The notes below the pieces were generated by a model, which was given only the letters and a program-made list of their open reading frames with translations, was not told where the DNA came from and made no database searches. A program made the position numbers and the translations under genes. DNA of 64,000 bases from Owenweeksia sp. GTDB taxonomy: Bacteria; Bacteroidota; Bacteroidia; Flavobacteriales; Schleiferiaceae. The stretch lies in contig NZNV01000010.1 in NCBI GenBank assembly GCA_002695025.1, forward strand, positions 124,001-188,000. The letters are read 5' to 3'. This document shows, one piece after another, positions 56,020 to 63,702 of this stretch; the first letter of the stretch is position 1, and the number at the start of each line of letters is the position of its first letter.

Positions 56020-58080
56020 ATGAAGCCTCTAGCGCTATCCCTTTGTATTGCCCTGCTTATAGTTGCGTGTAAACCCGCACCTGAAAAGCCTGCAGCAGAA
56101 ACTCTTTCTTCCCCATCCGGTAAGCTCAGATTATACTTTGATCTTTCCGAAAACGGCACTCCCCGCTACAGTGTGGCTTTCAAGGATAAAACGGTTATTG
56201 ATACTTCTCTTTTGGGCTTTACGCTGGAAAATGCACCGGCCATTACCGGTAATTTTAAAGTGGTAAAAATCTCAACCAATGAAGAAGACGAGACCTGGGA
56301 AATGCCCTGGGGAGAGCAGAAAAAAGTGCGCAACCACTATCATGAACTACAGGTAGAGCTGAAGGAAAAAGGTGAGGACGGACGACCTATGAAATTATAC
56401 TTCCGGGCTTATGATGATGGTATGGCTTTCCGATACGAATTCGCCAAAACGGATAATGCCGATACTTTACTGATCACCGATGAAAACAGCGAATTCAAAC
56501 TTACCGGGGATCATACCACCTGGTGGACACCGGGCGATTGGGACATTTACGAGCACACTTACAACGAAACGAAATTCAGTGCAGTAGACGCCATTTCCAA
56601 ACGCAACCACCCCAACCTGGGGCAAACCTTCATCCCCGAAAACTCCATGAACACCCCGGTAACTATGAAAACCGAAGATGGGGTTTACCTGGCTTTTCAT
56701 GAAGCCACCCTGGTCAATTACAGTGATATGACCCTGCGTGTAGATGCTGAAAACCTGAAGATGACCAGTGGCCTGGTAGGCTCGGATCGCGCTGCTTACA
56801 AAGCCAAGGTAGCTTTGCCCTTCAGCACCCCCTGGCGTGTGATCCTCATTACGGATAAAGCTACGGACCTGCTGGATTCCAAAACCGTACTCAACCTCAA
56901 CGAACCCAATAAACTGGGTGACGTAAGTTGGTTTAAACCGACCAAATACGTGGGTATCTGGTGGGCCATGCACCTGGACATCAACTCCTGGGACCTGGGC
57001 ACCGGTCGCCATGGAGCTACCACAGAAAGAGCGAAAGAGTATATTGATTTTGCCGCAGAGAACGGTATAGGCGCGGTATTGGTGGAAGGCTGGAACGTAG
57101 GCTGGAACGGCTGGAAGAACGCCCGTTTTACCAAGCCTTACCCGGATTACGATATTGAAGAAGTGGTACGCTACGGCCGCGAAAAAGGCGTGGACATCAT
57201 CATGCACCACGAGACTTATGCGGACCCGGCCAACTATGACCGTCAGCTGGACAGTGCCTTCCAGTATATGAAAGACCTGGGCCTGCACGTGGTAAAGACC
57301 GGTTACGTGGGTCACATTAAAACCGAGGGTGAATACCACCACGGCCAGTATATGGTGAACCATTACAATCGCGTATACGAAACGGCCGCTAAATACGATG
57401 TGGCGGTGAATGCCCACGAGCCTATCAAGGCTACCGGGATGCGCAGAACGTATCCCAACATGGTTTCCCGTGAAGGTATGCGCGGTCAGGAGTTCAACGC
57501 CTGGGGGAAAGACGGAGGTAACCCGCCTTCACACCTGGCTACCGTGGCCTATACCCGTATGCTGGGCGGACCTTTTGATTTTACGCCCGGTATTTTCCAG
57601 ATCAAGCTGGATGAATGGCGTGAAGGCAACCAGATCAATACCACTTTGGCGCAGCAACTTGCTCTGTATGTGGTCATTTACAGCCCGGTACAAATGGCAG
57701 CCGATCTGCCCGAACATTACCGCGATCAGCCGGCCTTCCAGTTTATCCGTGATGTGGCGGTAGACTGGGATACTTCCTTTGCCATGAACGGGGAAGTAGG
57801 CGACTATGTGACCTTTGCCCGTAAGGCTAAACAAAGTGGTGAGTGGTTTATCGGTAGCATCACCGATGAGAACGCCCGCGACCTGGAGCTGAACCTCAGC
57901 TTCCTGGAAAGCGGTAAAACCTACACCGCCCAGATCTATAAAGACGGTCCCAATGCGCATTGGGACAACAACCCTACGGATATCACCATTGAGGAAATGG
58001 AAGTAAGCTCCGAAACGGTTTTACCAGTGCATTTGGCGGAAGGTGGTGGGGTGGCTATAAGGATATTGGAGAAGAAATAA
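56020..58080 (+). CDS. GH97 glycoside hydrolase, SusB-type (inverting)
   Basis: 686-residue lipoprotein (MKPLALSLCIALLIVACK, lipobox LIVAC) that starts at the ATG at 56020. An N-terminal beta-super-sandwich (about 30-290) is followed by a TIM barrel (about 300-590) and a C-terminal beta domain. Catalytic glutamates fit SusB: E398 (MHHET), E467 (NAHEP) and E491 (GQEFN) have the same spacing as SusB E439, E508 and E532, and E485 matches the calcium ligand E526. The Glu in HHE marks the inverting alpha-glucosidase class, not the retaining alpha-galactosidase class with Asp. It probably trims alpha-linked sugars from a glycan desulfated by the neighbouring sulfatase. The last 26 bases overlap an antisense gene. 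Confidence 0.95.
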   Translation: MKPLALSLCIALLIVACKPAPEKPAAETLSSPSGKLRLYFDLSENGTPRYSVAFKDKTVIDTSLLGFTLENAPAITGNFKVVKISTNEEDETWEMPWGEQKKVRNHYHELQVELKEKGEDGRPMKLYFRAYDDGMAFRYEFAKTDNADTLLITDENSEFKLTGDHTTWWTPGDWDIYEHTYNETKFSAVDAISKRNHPNLGQTFIPENSMNTPVTMKTEDGVYLAFHEATLVNYSDMTLRVDAENLKMTSGLVGSDRAAYKAKVALPFSTPWRVILITDKATDLLDSKTVLNLNEPNKLGDVSWFKPTKYVGIWWAMHLDINSWDLGTGRHGATTERAKEYIDFAAENGIGAVLVEGWNVGWNGWKNARFTKPYPDYDIEEVVRYGREKGVDIIMHHETYADPANYDRQLDSAFQYMKDLGLHVVKTGYVGHIKTEGEYHHGQYMVNHYNRVYETAAKYDVAVNAHEPIKATGMRRTYPNMVSREGMRGQEFNAWGKDGGNPPSHLATVAYTRMLGGPFDFTPGIFQIKLDEWREGNQINTTLAQQLALYVVIYSPVQMAADLPEHYRDQPAFQFIRDVAVDWDTSFAMNGEVGDYVTFARKAKQSGEWFIGSITDENARDLELNLSFLESGKTYTAQIYKDGPNAHWDNNPTDITIEEMEVSSETVLPVHLAEGGGVAIRILEKK

Positions 58081-58369
58081 ATCCCTTTGGTAAAATCGTA
58101 AAACTCTCCCAAAGAATATTGAGAAAGTTTCTTTTCAGTTCCTCGATCAAATGAGCTTTGGTAATAGCATATGAAGCAGGACCCTCCGGCCGGATATACC
58201 CTTCAAGGCTTCCGGCATGATAACCTTCAATGCATATAAGTTGAAAAGCAATGCCGGGCCGATGAGCCTCGGCTAGAATAAAAAAGTGCCCTTTTTCTAC
58301 AAAGCCATCATGCTCATAATCAAACTTCATGATTGTTCCGGCTCTGTATGTTACGCTACTATCCGCCAT
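58055..58369 (-). CDS. Small protein, possibly Imm45-like
   Basis: 104-residue soluble protein overlapping the convergent GH97 3' end by 26 bases. It has a pattern of strands and helix (GTIMKFDYEHDGFVEKGHFFILAE ... AFQLICIEGYHAGSLEGYI ... AITKAHLIEELKRNF). The GYxAG turn and LIE helix remind me of the Imm45 immunity family, but I cannot test this. No toxin partner is adjacent. The start is ATG at 58369; the upstream gap to the divergent sigma factor is 66 bases. Confidence 0.55.
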   Translation of the reverse strand: MADSSVTYRAGTIMKFDYEHDGFVEKGHFFILAEAHRPGIAFQLICIEGYHAGSLEGYIRPEGPASYAITKAHLIEELKRNFLNILWESFTILPKGFISSPISL

Positions 58370-58435
58370 TTCTAAAGTCTACTTCCAAAAATTTTACCTT
58401 CACGGGGTGATCTTTTCCTCAGAAAGTACACATTT

Positions 58436-58963
58436 ATGAAAAGGCCTCTCCAAATGAAAACACAAGAACCTGATTTTACAGAACTTTATACCAAAGCCTT
58501 CCCTGCCGTAGCCGCCTTTGTAGCAAAAATGGGCGGTGATATGGACCTGGCCCGGGATATTTTCCAGGATGCACTGATCATCTATTACGAGCAGGTGTTT
58601 ACAGCCGGGCAAAAACCGGAAAGATCACCGGAGGCTTATCTCTACGGTATCAGTCGCCACCTCTGGCACCGGGAAACCCGGACCGCATCACGCCATACAC
58701 CTCTACAGGACGCACCAAAGGTTACTGAAGAAAGTGAACAGCCTTCCGCGCATAAGCTCATGTTGCTGTTGCAAACAGCCGGGCAAAAGTGTCTTGACCT
58801 CTTGCAAGGCTTTTACTATCAAAAGCAAAGTATACAGGAGATCCAACAGGAATTTGGTTATTCCAGCGTGCGATCAGCCACCGTGCAAAAGTTCAAATGC
58901 CTGGAGAAAGTACGTTCTGAAGTTCAACAAAAATCACTGCAGTATGAGGACTTCCTTGCGTGA
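58436..58963 (+). CDS. ECF-like RNA polymerase sigma factor
   Basis: 175-residue protein with a sigma region 2 (DMDLARDIFQDALIIYYEQ, about 38-56; SPEAYLYGISRHLWHRE, about 66-82) and a region 4 helix-turn-helix (LQGFYYQKQSIQEIQQEFGYSSVRSATVQKFKCLEKVR). This is the two-domain layout of ECF sigma factors. It binds core RNA polymerase and a target promoter. Starts at 58436 or 58454 are both ATG. No anti-sigma with a membrane helix is next to it, but the overlapping 90-residue product downstream may play that part. With the ClpP-like gene it makes a compact three-gene module. Confidence 0.88.
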   Translation: MKRPLQMKTQEPDFTELYTKAFPAVAAFVAKMGGDMDLARDIFQDALIIYYEQVFTAGQKPERSPEAYLYGISRHLWHRETRTASRHTPLQDAPKVTEESEQPSAHKLMLLLQTAGQKCLDLLQGFYYQKQSIQEIQQEFGYSSVRSATVQKFKCLEKVRSEVQQKSLQYEDFLA

Positions 58964-59216
58964 GATTGCCCAAATTGAGAACTACCTGAACGGCACCAGT
59001 AGCGGAGAAGAGCGAGTGCTTATGGAGGCTCAACTGCTGCTGCATCCATCGCTCAGAGAAGACCTGGAAAACCAGCAACTCACCTACCAGGTGGTAAAGG
59101 AGTACGGCCGTGAAAAGATCCGGGAGAAAATACGAATGGCTGAACAAAACGTATTCACCGCCCCCTCCTACCGTGGATTCCGTAAAAAGATAAAAGCCAT
59201 CTTCTCCAAAACTTAA
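58944..59216 (+). CDS. Small acidic/helical protein coupled to the sigma factor
   Basis: 90-residue soluble protein whose ATG lies 20 bases inside the 3' end of the sigma gene. It is helical and charged (EIAQIENYLNGTSSGEERVLMEAQLLLHPSLREDLENQQLTYQVVKEYG), with a basic C terminus (RGFRKKIKAIFSKT) and no membrane segment. The IENYLxG-x3-EE pattern is also seen at the start of many anti-sigma proteins (zinc-finger-free, ASD-like), so a cytoplasmic anti-sigma role is possible. ClpP-like follows 11 bases later. The function is inference. Confidence 0.75.
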   Translation: MRTSLREIAQIENYLNGTSSGEERVLMEAQLLLHPSLREDLENQQLTYQVVKEYGREKIREKIRMAEQNVFTAPSYRGFRKKIKAIFSKT

Positions 59217-59227
59217 AATCTACTTTC

Positions 59228-59884
59228 ATGATTTCTGCATCCGCATTAGTTCCCATGGTCCTTGATAACAGTGGCCACGGTGAAAGAGCTTTTGACATAT
59301 ACAGCCTGCTCCTGAAGGAACGCATTATTTTCCTGGGCACCGCTATTGACGACCAGGTGGCCAACCTCATTGTGGCCCAGTTGCTGTACCTCAACAGCCA
59401 GGACAACAAACGCCAGATAGACCTTTACATTAACAGCCCGGGCGGGCAAGTGTACTCAGGGCTCGCCATTCTGGATACCATGCGGATGATCTCAGCACCT
59501 GTTTCCACCTTGTCAATGGGGTTTACCGGTAGCATGGCCACCGCCCTGCTCACCTGTGGTGCCAGAGGCAGACGTTACGCCCTTTCACACGCTACCGTAC
59601 ACATGCATCCCACCGGGGGCGGGGCCCGGGGCTATACTGAAGATGTACGGATAGCCACCCGTGAACAGGAGCGTTTGCAAACTCAGCTGTTCCACATCAT
59701 GGGGCGCAGTACCGGCCATAGCTGGAAAGAGATCGAAGAGTTCTTTGTGCGCGATCGTTTCCTGAACGCCCTGGAAGCTAAATCCTATGGTTTAGTAGAT
59801 GAAGTGCTGGGGGATGTGGATGATCTTCTGACCTTAAAAAACCCCGATCCGGAAGTTCAATTCACCACTAAACAAAACGGATAA
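59228..59884 (+). CDS. ClpP-family protease paralogue
   Basis: 218-residue ClpP-fold protein. The N terminus is canonical (LVPMVLDN-x-GERAFDIYSLLLKERIIFLG). The catalytic triad is complete: S102 (FTGSMATALL), H127 (VHMHPTGG) and D191 (YGLVDEVL). It differs from usual ClpP where the active site meets the handle: GQAASMG becomes FTGSMAT and the MIHQPLGG motif becomes HMHPTGGG. The gene is not next to clpX or tig as the main clpP usually is, but follows an ECF-like sigma factor and a small protein, so a stress-linked second ClpP is likely. It should need a Clp ATPase partner for protein digestion. Confidence 0.92.
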   Translation: MISASALVPMVLDNSGHGERAFDIYSLLLKERIIFLGTAIDDQVANLIVAQLLYLNSQDNKRQIDLYINSPGGQVYSGLAILDTMRMISAPVSTLSMGFTGSMATALLTCGARGRRYALSHATVHMHPTGGGARGYTEDVRIATREQERLQTQLFHIMGRSTGHSWKEIEEFFVRDRFLNALEAKSYGLVDEVLGDVDDLLTLKNPDPEVQFTTKQNG

Positions 59885-60098
59885 CTCGCCCTTTCACAAC
59901 CTGGAATCCTGCCATTCCTGCATAAAAATGTGCAAGCATGGCAGTTAGCTTTCTTAGGGTTAATTTCTTGCGTTGTGAACAAAACGTTGAAATTCAGCGT
60001 TTTAATCTAAAATCCTGAAATTTAGTTTTTTAAAAAAGCGGTTCTGTATGGTCCTTGCGCCTTTACAGACCATTATTAACCATTTTATTTAAACCACC

Positions 60099-60914
60099 AT
60101 GAAAGTACTGGTCATCGGGGCCGGAAACATGGGTCTGACCTATGCGCAGGCCGTTTCCAAGTCCGAATTTTTGAAACCCAAGGATCTCATGATCCTGGAC
60201 AGCGCTCCCGATAAAACAACTCAATTAAAGAAAATCAGCCATTTTGATGTACATGAGGAACTGGACACCTGCGTGCCCAAGGCCGACATCATTTTTGTGG
60301 CCGTAAAACCCTATCATGCCGAAGAGCTGTTTGCCCAGATGAAGCCCATGATGAATGATGAGCAGATCATCATCTCTATTATGGCGGGCGTAAGCATAGC
60401 TTTTATTAAGGAAAGTCTGGGCGTTACCCGCGTGATCCGCGCTATGCCCAACCTGCCCGCCCAAGTGGGTAAGGGAATGACCTCCTACACCGCTTCGGAT
60501 GAGGTTTCGCGCCTGGAACTGCTTACCGTGGAAAACCTGCTGGATACCACTGGCAGATCCGTTCGCCTGGATACGGAGAATGACATTGACGCCTCCACCG
60601 GAATTTCCGGAAGTGGGCCGGCTTACATCTTCTACTTTATGCAGTCCATGATAGAAGCGGCCCAGAAGATGGGTTTCTCCGATCACGACTCCAAAGTGTT
60701 GGTAGGTCAGACCTTTGAAGGAGCCGTAGAGCTTTTCAATAAAAACGACCTGGATCCTAATACCTGGATGGATCGTGTGGCCTCCAAAGGTGGTACCACC
60801 CGTGCCGCGCTGGACTCTATGGACGACAGCAACATCAAGGAGCTTATTAAAGACGCAGCCTATGCCGCCTTTAAGCGTGCCGTAGAGCTGGGTAAGGAAT
60901 ACCAAAACTCATAA
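60099..60914 (+). CDS. proC: Pyrroline-5-carboxylate reductase
   Basis: Last step of proline synthesis: reduces pyrroline-5-carboxylate with NAD(P)H. The 271-residue product has the Rossmann motif VIGAGNMGLTYA (about 4-15) and the ProC signatures GSGPAYIFYFMQSMIEAA and VASKGGTTRAALDSM in the C-terminal dimerisation domain. The start is ATG at 60099, in a gene order proC-proB-proA that completes the pathway from glutamate. The upstream 214 bases are AT-rich with no clear -7 match; a weak 6-bp inverted repeat (ATGGTC/GACCAT) at 60048-60073 is the only structure seen. Confidence 0.97.
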   Translation: MKVLVIGAGNMGLTYAQAVSKSEFLKPKDLMILDSAPDKTTQLKKISHFDVHEELDTCVPKADIIFVAVKPYHAEELFAQMKPMMNDEQIIISIMAGVSIAFIKESLGVTRVIRAMPNLPAQVGKGMTSYTASDEVSRLELLTVENLLDTTGRSVRLDTENDIDASTGISGSGPAYIFYFMQSMIEAAQKMGFSDHDSKVLVGQTFEGAVELFNKNDLDPNTWMDRVASKGGTTRAALDSMDDSNIKELIKDAAYAAFKRAVELGKEYQNS

Positions 60915-60917
60915 GCC

Positions 60918-61706
60918 ATGGAAATACGGGAAGAAGTACGCAAGAAGAGAGTGGTAATTAAAGTAGGTACCAATGTGATGACCAATAAAGACAATCGCAT
61001 TGTAGGGCCTATACTGAAAGAGCTGGTGCGCCAGATCGCTGCCCTGTACGAGGAAGATATCCTCACCGTATTGGTTTCCTCCGGTTCCGCTATTGCGGGA
61101 AAGGAGATCCTGGGGGATTGTATCCCGAAGGATAGTTCTACACGCAGGCAGATATTTTCGGCCGTAGGACAACCGCGGATGATGCGCCACTACTACAGCA
61201 TTTTCCACGATTACGGGATGCGCTGTGCACAGGTGCTGGCCACCAAACGGGATTTTAGTCCCGGTAAGCACCGCGAGAACATGATCAACTGCTACGAAGG
61301 CCTGCTGGCCGAAGGCATTATTCCCATTGCCAATGAGGATGATGCTGTTTCATTGAGCATGAGCATGTTTACCGATAATGACGAGCTGGCCAGCCTGGTG
61401 GCGGAACTGATCGATGCCGATATGATGATATTGCTCACCGATACCGATGGCCTTTTTACCGGCCACCCGGATGATGAAGGCACCGAACTGATCCCGCACG
61501 TTAAAGTGGATCAGGACGTTGAAAAATACATTCAGAAAAGTGATAAAGGTGAAGGTGAAGGTCGTGGTGGAATGGACTCCAAGCTGGAAGTAGCCAAAAG
61601 CACGGCTGCCAAAGGGATTCCCACCTTTATTACCAATGGTAAGCGTGAGAACGTGATCCTGGACATTGTTGCCGGCAAGGAGATCGGCACCATGGTTACG
61701 AATTAA
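60918..61706 (+). CDS. proB: Glutamate 5-kinase (no PUA domain)
   Basis: First step of proline synthesis: phosphorylates glutamate. 262-residue amino-acid-kinase fold with KVGTNVM (about 14-20), the LVSSGSAIAG nucleotide region, LTDTDGLFTGHP and GRGGMDSKLEVAKSTAAKGI near the C terminus. It lacks the C-terminal PUA domain of E. coli ProB (367 residues), as do many Bacteroidota and eukaryote-type kinases. It follows proC by three bases. A pair of repeat elements separates it from proA. Confidence 0.96.
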   Translation: MEIREEVRKKRVVIKVGTNVMTNKDNRIVGPILKELVRQIAALYEEDILTVLVSSGSAIAGKEILGDCIPKDSSTRRQIFSAVGQPRMMRHYYSIFHDYGMRCAQVLATKRDFSPGKHRENMINCYEGLLAEGIIPIANEDDAVSLSMSMFTDNDELASLVAELIDADMMILLTDTDGLFTGHPDDEGTELIPHVKVDQDVEKYIQKSDKGEGEGRGGMDSKLEVAKSTAAKGIPTFITNGKRENVILDIVAGKEIGTMVTN

Positions 61707-61722
61707 GCGAAACACCAAATCG

Positions 61723-61752
61723 TGTCACCCTTCGACTCCGCTCAGAGTGACA
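61723..61752 (-). repeat. REP-like palindromic repeat (copy 1)
   Basis: Contains CTTCGACTCCGCTCAGA flanked by TGTCAC and GTGACA, which are inverted with respect to each other, so the unit can form a hairpin. It belongs to the family with the plus-form core CTGAGCGGAGTCGAAGG seen several times near 63.1-63.8 kb. Confidence 0.8.
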
Positions 61753-61763
61753 TACTACTAACA

Positions 61764-61805
61764 GGGGTCACCCTGAGTACCCCGGAACGGGGTGTATCGA
61801 AGGGC
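61764..61805 (+). repeat. REP-like repeat with nested hairpin insert (copy 2)
   Basis: CTGAG (61773-61777) and TCGAAGGG (61797-61804) are the two arms of the family. The usual CGGAG between them is replaced by a 19-base block containing CCCCG-GAA-CGGGG, itself a hairpin. It faces copy 1, so the proB-proA gap can fold as a larger structure. Confidence 0.75.
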
Positions 61806-61835
61806 GGCCCAATTACTAACTAATTATAAAAACAA

Positions 61836-63035
61836 ATGAAACTCATACAAACCGACATAAAGAATAAAGTACTGCAGTCCATGATGGATATCCTGGACCG
61901 CGAAAGGCAGAACATTATTGCCGCCAATAAAAAGGACCTGGACGCTTTTGATAAATCCGACCGCGCCATGTATGACCGCCTGGTGGTGAACGATGCCAAG
62001 GTAGATGGTATGATACAGGCCGTACTGGAGGTGATGGAGCAGGATGATCCCGTAGGAAAGGAAAAGGAAAGCCGCAGGCTGGAGAACGGCCTGGAGATCA
62101 TTAATAAAACGGCACCCTTCGGCACCATCATGATCATTTATGAATCGCGCCCGGACGTAACCATTGAAGCGGCTGTGCTGGCCTTTAAAGCCAACAATAA
62201 GATCCTGCTGAAAGGCGGTAAAGAAGCCGTACACAGCAACGAAATATTAGTAAAATGCTGGCACGAAGCCCTGGCGGAACACGGCCTGGAAAAAGACTGG
62301 ATACAGTTCCTGAAAATGAACCGTACCGAAACCCAGGAGTTCCTGCGGAACCCTACCCAAAAGCTGGACCTCATCGTTCCCCGGGGTGGTGAACGCCTGA
62401 TCGGCTTTGTGAAGGAACACGCTCAATGCGCAGTGCTGGTGAGCGGACGTGGAAATAACTTCCTGTACGTAAGCCCCAATGCGGACTGGGACAAGACCAA
62501 AGAGGTGATCCTCAACGCCAAAACGGATAAGATCTCCGGTTGCAACGCCCTGGATAAGGTGCTGATGGATGTGAACCAACCTGATTACGAACAGCACCTG
62601 AAGGACCTTAACCAGATGCTGAAAGAGCATGAGGTAGAGGTATTGGTGGATGACACCGTACAAAAAACCTTATCGGATGAAAAGTCCATCCCGGATGAAA
62701 ACACCTGGTACGAGGAATTCCTCGCCATGAAGATTTGTTTAGGTGCCGCGGATGGCCTGCACGATGCCATTGAAAAGATCAACCATTATTCCGGTGGACA
62801 CTCGGCCACCATTATGACGCAGGACAACTACGAGGCCCAGGAATTTATGGAACAAGTAGACAGTGCTGCGGTATACCGCAACGCCTCCACCCGCTTTACC
62901 GATGGTGGACAGATGGGCGTAGGTGCCGAATTGGCCATCAGTACCGACAAACTGCACCACCGCGGTCCCCTGGGCCTCAAGCAACTGGTGACCAACAAAT
63001 ACTATGTGTACGGTGATGGGCAGATTAGGAAATAA
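61836..63035 (+). CDS. proA: Glutamate-5-semialdehyde dehydrogenase
   Basis: Second step of proline synthesis: reduces glutamyl-5-phosphate to the semialdehyde with NADPH. 399 residues of the ALDH fold, with ESRPDVTIEAAVLAFKANNKILLKGGKEA (about 107-135), PRGGERLIGFV, the catalytic Cys236 in KISGCNALDKVL, and the closing VGAELAISTDKLHHRGPLGLKQL signature. It is 129 bases after proB, with the two repeats in the gap; the short TATAAA-like stretch just before the ATG is not a clear promoter, so it is probably the last gene of the proCBA transcript. A strong terminator follows. Confidence 0.97.
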   Translation: MKLIQTDIKNKVLQSMMDILDRERQNIIAANKKDLDAFDKSDRAMYDRLVVNDAKVDGMIQAVLEVMEQDDPVGKEKESRRLENGLEIINKTAPFGTIMIIYESRPDVTIEAAVLAFKANNKILLKGGKEAVHSNEILVKCWHEALAEHGLEKDWIQFLKMNRTETQEFLRNPTQKLDLIVPRGGERLIGFVKEHAQCAVLVSGRGNNFLYVSPNADWDKTKEVILNAKTDKISGCNALDKVLMDVNQPDYEQHLKDLNQMLKEHEVEVLVDDTVQKTLSDEKSIPDENTWYEEFLAMKICLGAADGLHDAIEKINHYSGGHSATIMTQDNYEAQEFMEQVDSAAVYRNASTRFTDGGQMGVGAELAISTDKLHHRGPLGLKQLVTNKYYVYGDGQIRK

Positions 63036-63060
63036 TTGAAGAAGCCGATAGATAAACGTT

Positions 63061-63085
63061 AAAACCCCGCCTGGTGCGGGGTTTT
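63061..63085 (+). terminator. Intrinsic terminator after proA
   Basis: AAAACCCCGC and GCGGGGTTTT form a perfect 10-bp stem around CTGGT, followed by ACTTTTT. It sits 25 bases after the proA stop. The symmetrical stem could also end transcription from the right. Confidence 0.9.
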
Positions 63086-63103
63086 ACTTTTTACACCAAC
63101 ACA

Positions 63104-63131
63104 GGGTCATCCTGAGCGGAGTCGAAGGAGG
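63104..63131 (+). repeat. REP-like palindromic repeat (copy 3)
   Basis: Near-ideal copy in the plus orientation: GGGTCATCCTGAG followed by CGGAGTCGAAGG. The AGGCCCGGC that follows may be part of a longer unit. Confidence 0.8.
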
Positions 63132-63163
63132 CCCGGCTTGGAGAGATAATTTTCAGTCATAAC

Positions 63164-63193
63164 TGTCGCTCTTCGACTCCGCTCAGAGTGACA
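63164..63193 (-). repeat. REP-like palindromic repeat (copy 4)
   Basis: TGTCGCTCTTCGACTCCG then CTCAGAGTGACA: the same core and AGTGACA end as copy 1, inverted relative to copy 3, giving a facing pair 33 bases apart. Confidence 0.8.
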
Positions 63194-63212
63194 ATTATTG
63201 TTTATTAGTAAA

Positions 63213-63224
63213 TCAGGATGACCC
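63213..63224 (-). repeat. REP-like half-element forming the nuclease 3' end (copy 5)
   Basis: TCAGGATGACCC is the outer arm of the repeat (GGGTCATCCTGA on the minus strand). It supplies the last codons and stop of the GIY-YIG gene. Confidence 0.6.
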
Positions 63225-63536
63225 TTTGTTTTGGTTGCTGGAATGAGTTTGATTTTTACAAACCGATAGATCTTTCAGCTTATCCCCATTCTTATCAATT
63301 AAAGCCTGTTTCTTAGCACGGGTCCAACCTTTGATCTTCTTTTCCCAGGCAATGGCTTGTTGAGGATCATTAAAGACTTCCGCAAAAACCAGTTCTAAGG
63401 GTCTGCGGGAATAGGTGTAGGCTTTGGGATCAGTTCCTTGCCGGTGTTGTTCCCATCGTAATTCCAGGTCATTGGTAATACCGGTATAATAGGATTGATC
63501 TGCACAACGTAGCATGTACACCCAGTAGGTTTTCAT
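63213..63536 (-). CDS. GIY-YIG nuclease of the UvrC/URI type
   Basis: 107-residue single-domain nuclease. The GIY-YIG motif appears as YWVYML (residues 4-9) and YYTGITNDL (16-24), followed by the catalytic Arg (LRWEQHRQG, about 27-35) and a late Glu (LVFAEVFNDPQQAIAWEKKIKGW). Stand-alone members cut DNA, perhaps in repair or at branched sites; activity here is unproven. The ATG at 63536 fits the domain; an upstream in-frame extension to 63584 is made of repeat DNA. The final codons (KGSS-stop) are themselves the repeat end GGGTCATCCTGA. No other gene is linked. Confidence 0.9.
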   Translation of the reverse strand: MKTYWVYMLRCADQSYYTGITNDLELRWEQHRQGTDPKAYTYSRRPLELVFAEVFNDPQQAIAWEKKIKGWTRAKKQALIDKNGDKLKDLSVCKNQTHSSNQNKGSS

Positions 63537-63557
63537 ATCATGAATATACAAAACCGT

Positions 63558-63589
63558 GGGTCGCGCTTCGACTCCGCTCAGCATGACCC
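63558..63589 (-). repeat. REP-like palindromic repeat upstream of the nuclease (copy 6)
   Basis: GGGTCGCGCTTCGACTCCG then CTCAGCATGACCC: a full copy with inverted GGGTC/GACCC ends, 22 bases upstream of the nuclease start and in the same orientation as its 3' half-copy. Confidence 0.8.
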
Positions 63590-63659
63590 GAATTTTGTTT
63601 TCACGAATTAAGTGGAGATAATTATCCCAAAAGGTTTAACGTAGAATTATTACTTTGTT

Positions 63660-63679
63660 AGGCTGAGCGGAGTCAAAGC
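63660..63679 (+). repeat. REP-like partial repeat (copy 7)
   Basis: AGGCTGAGCGGAGTCAAAGC: the core with one change (TCAAAG for TCGAAG) and without the GGTCATC arm. Confidence 0.6.
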
Positions 63680-63702
63680 TTGTTAGAGAGTTATTATGGT
63701 CT

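Noticed and set aside
56467-57417. 316-codon frame opposite the GH97 gene
   Set aside because: Antisense to the catalytic barrel of GH97; no signal, domain or start context of its own.
58734-58943. Upstream extension of the 90-residue protein into the sigma gene
   Set aside because: The in-frame ATG at 58734 would overlap the sigma region 4 completely and gives Cys/Ser-rich nonsense; the ATG at 58944 begins the helical conserved-looking part.
60048-60073. ATGGTC/GACCAT inverted repeat as a proC riboswitch or operator
   Set aside because: The arms are short and the loop is unremarkable; no known riboswitch motif is present in the 214-base leader.
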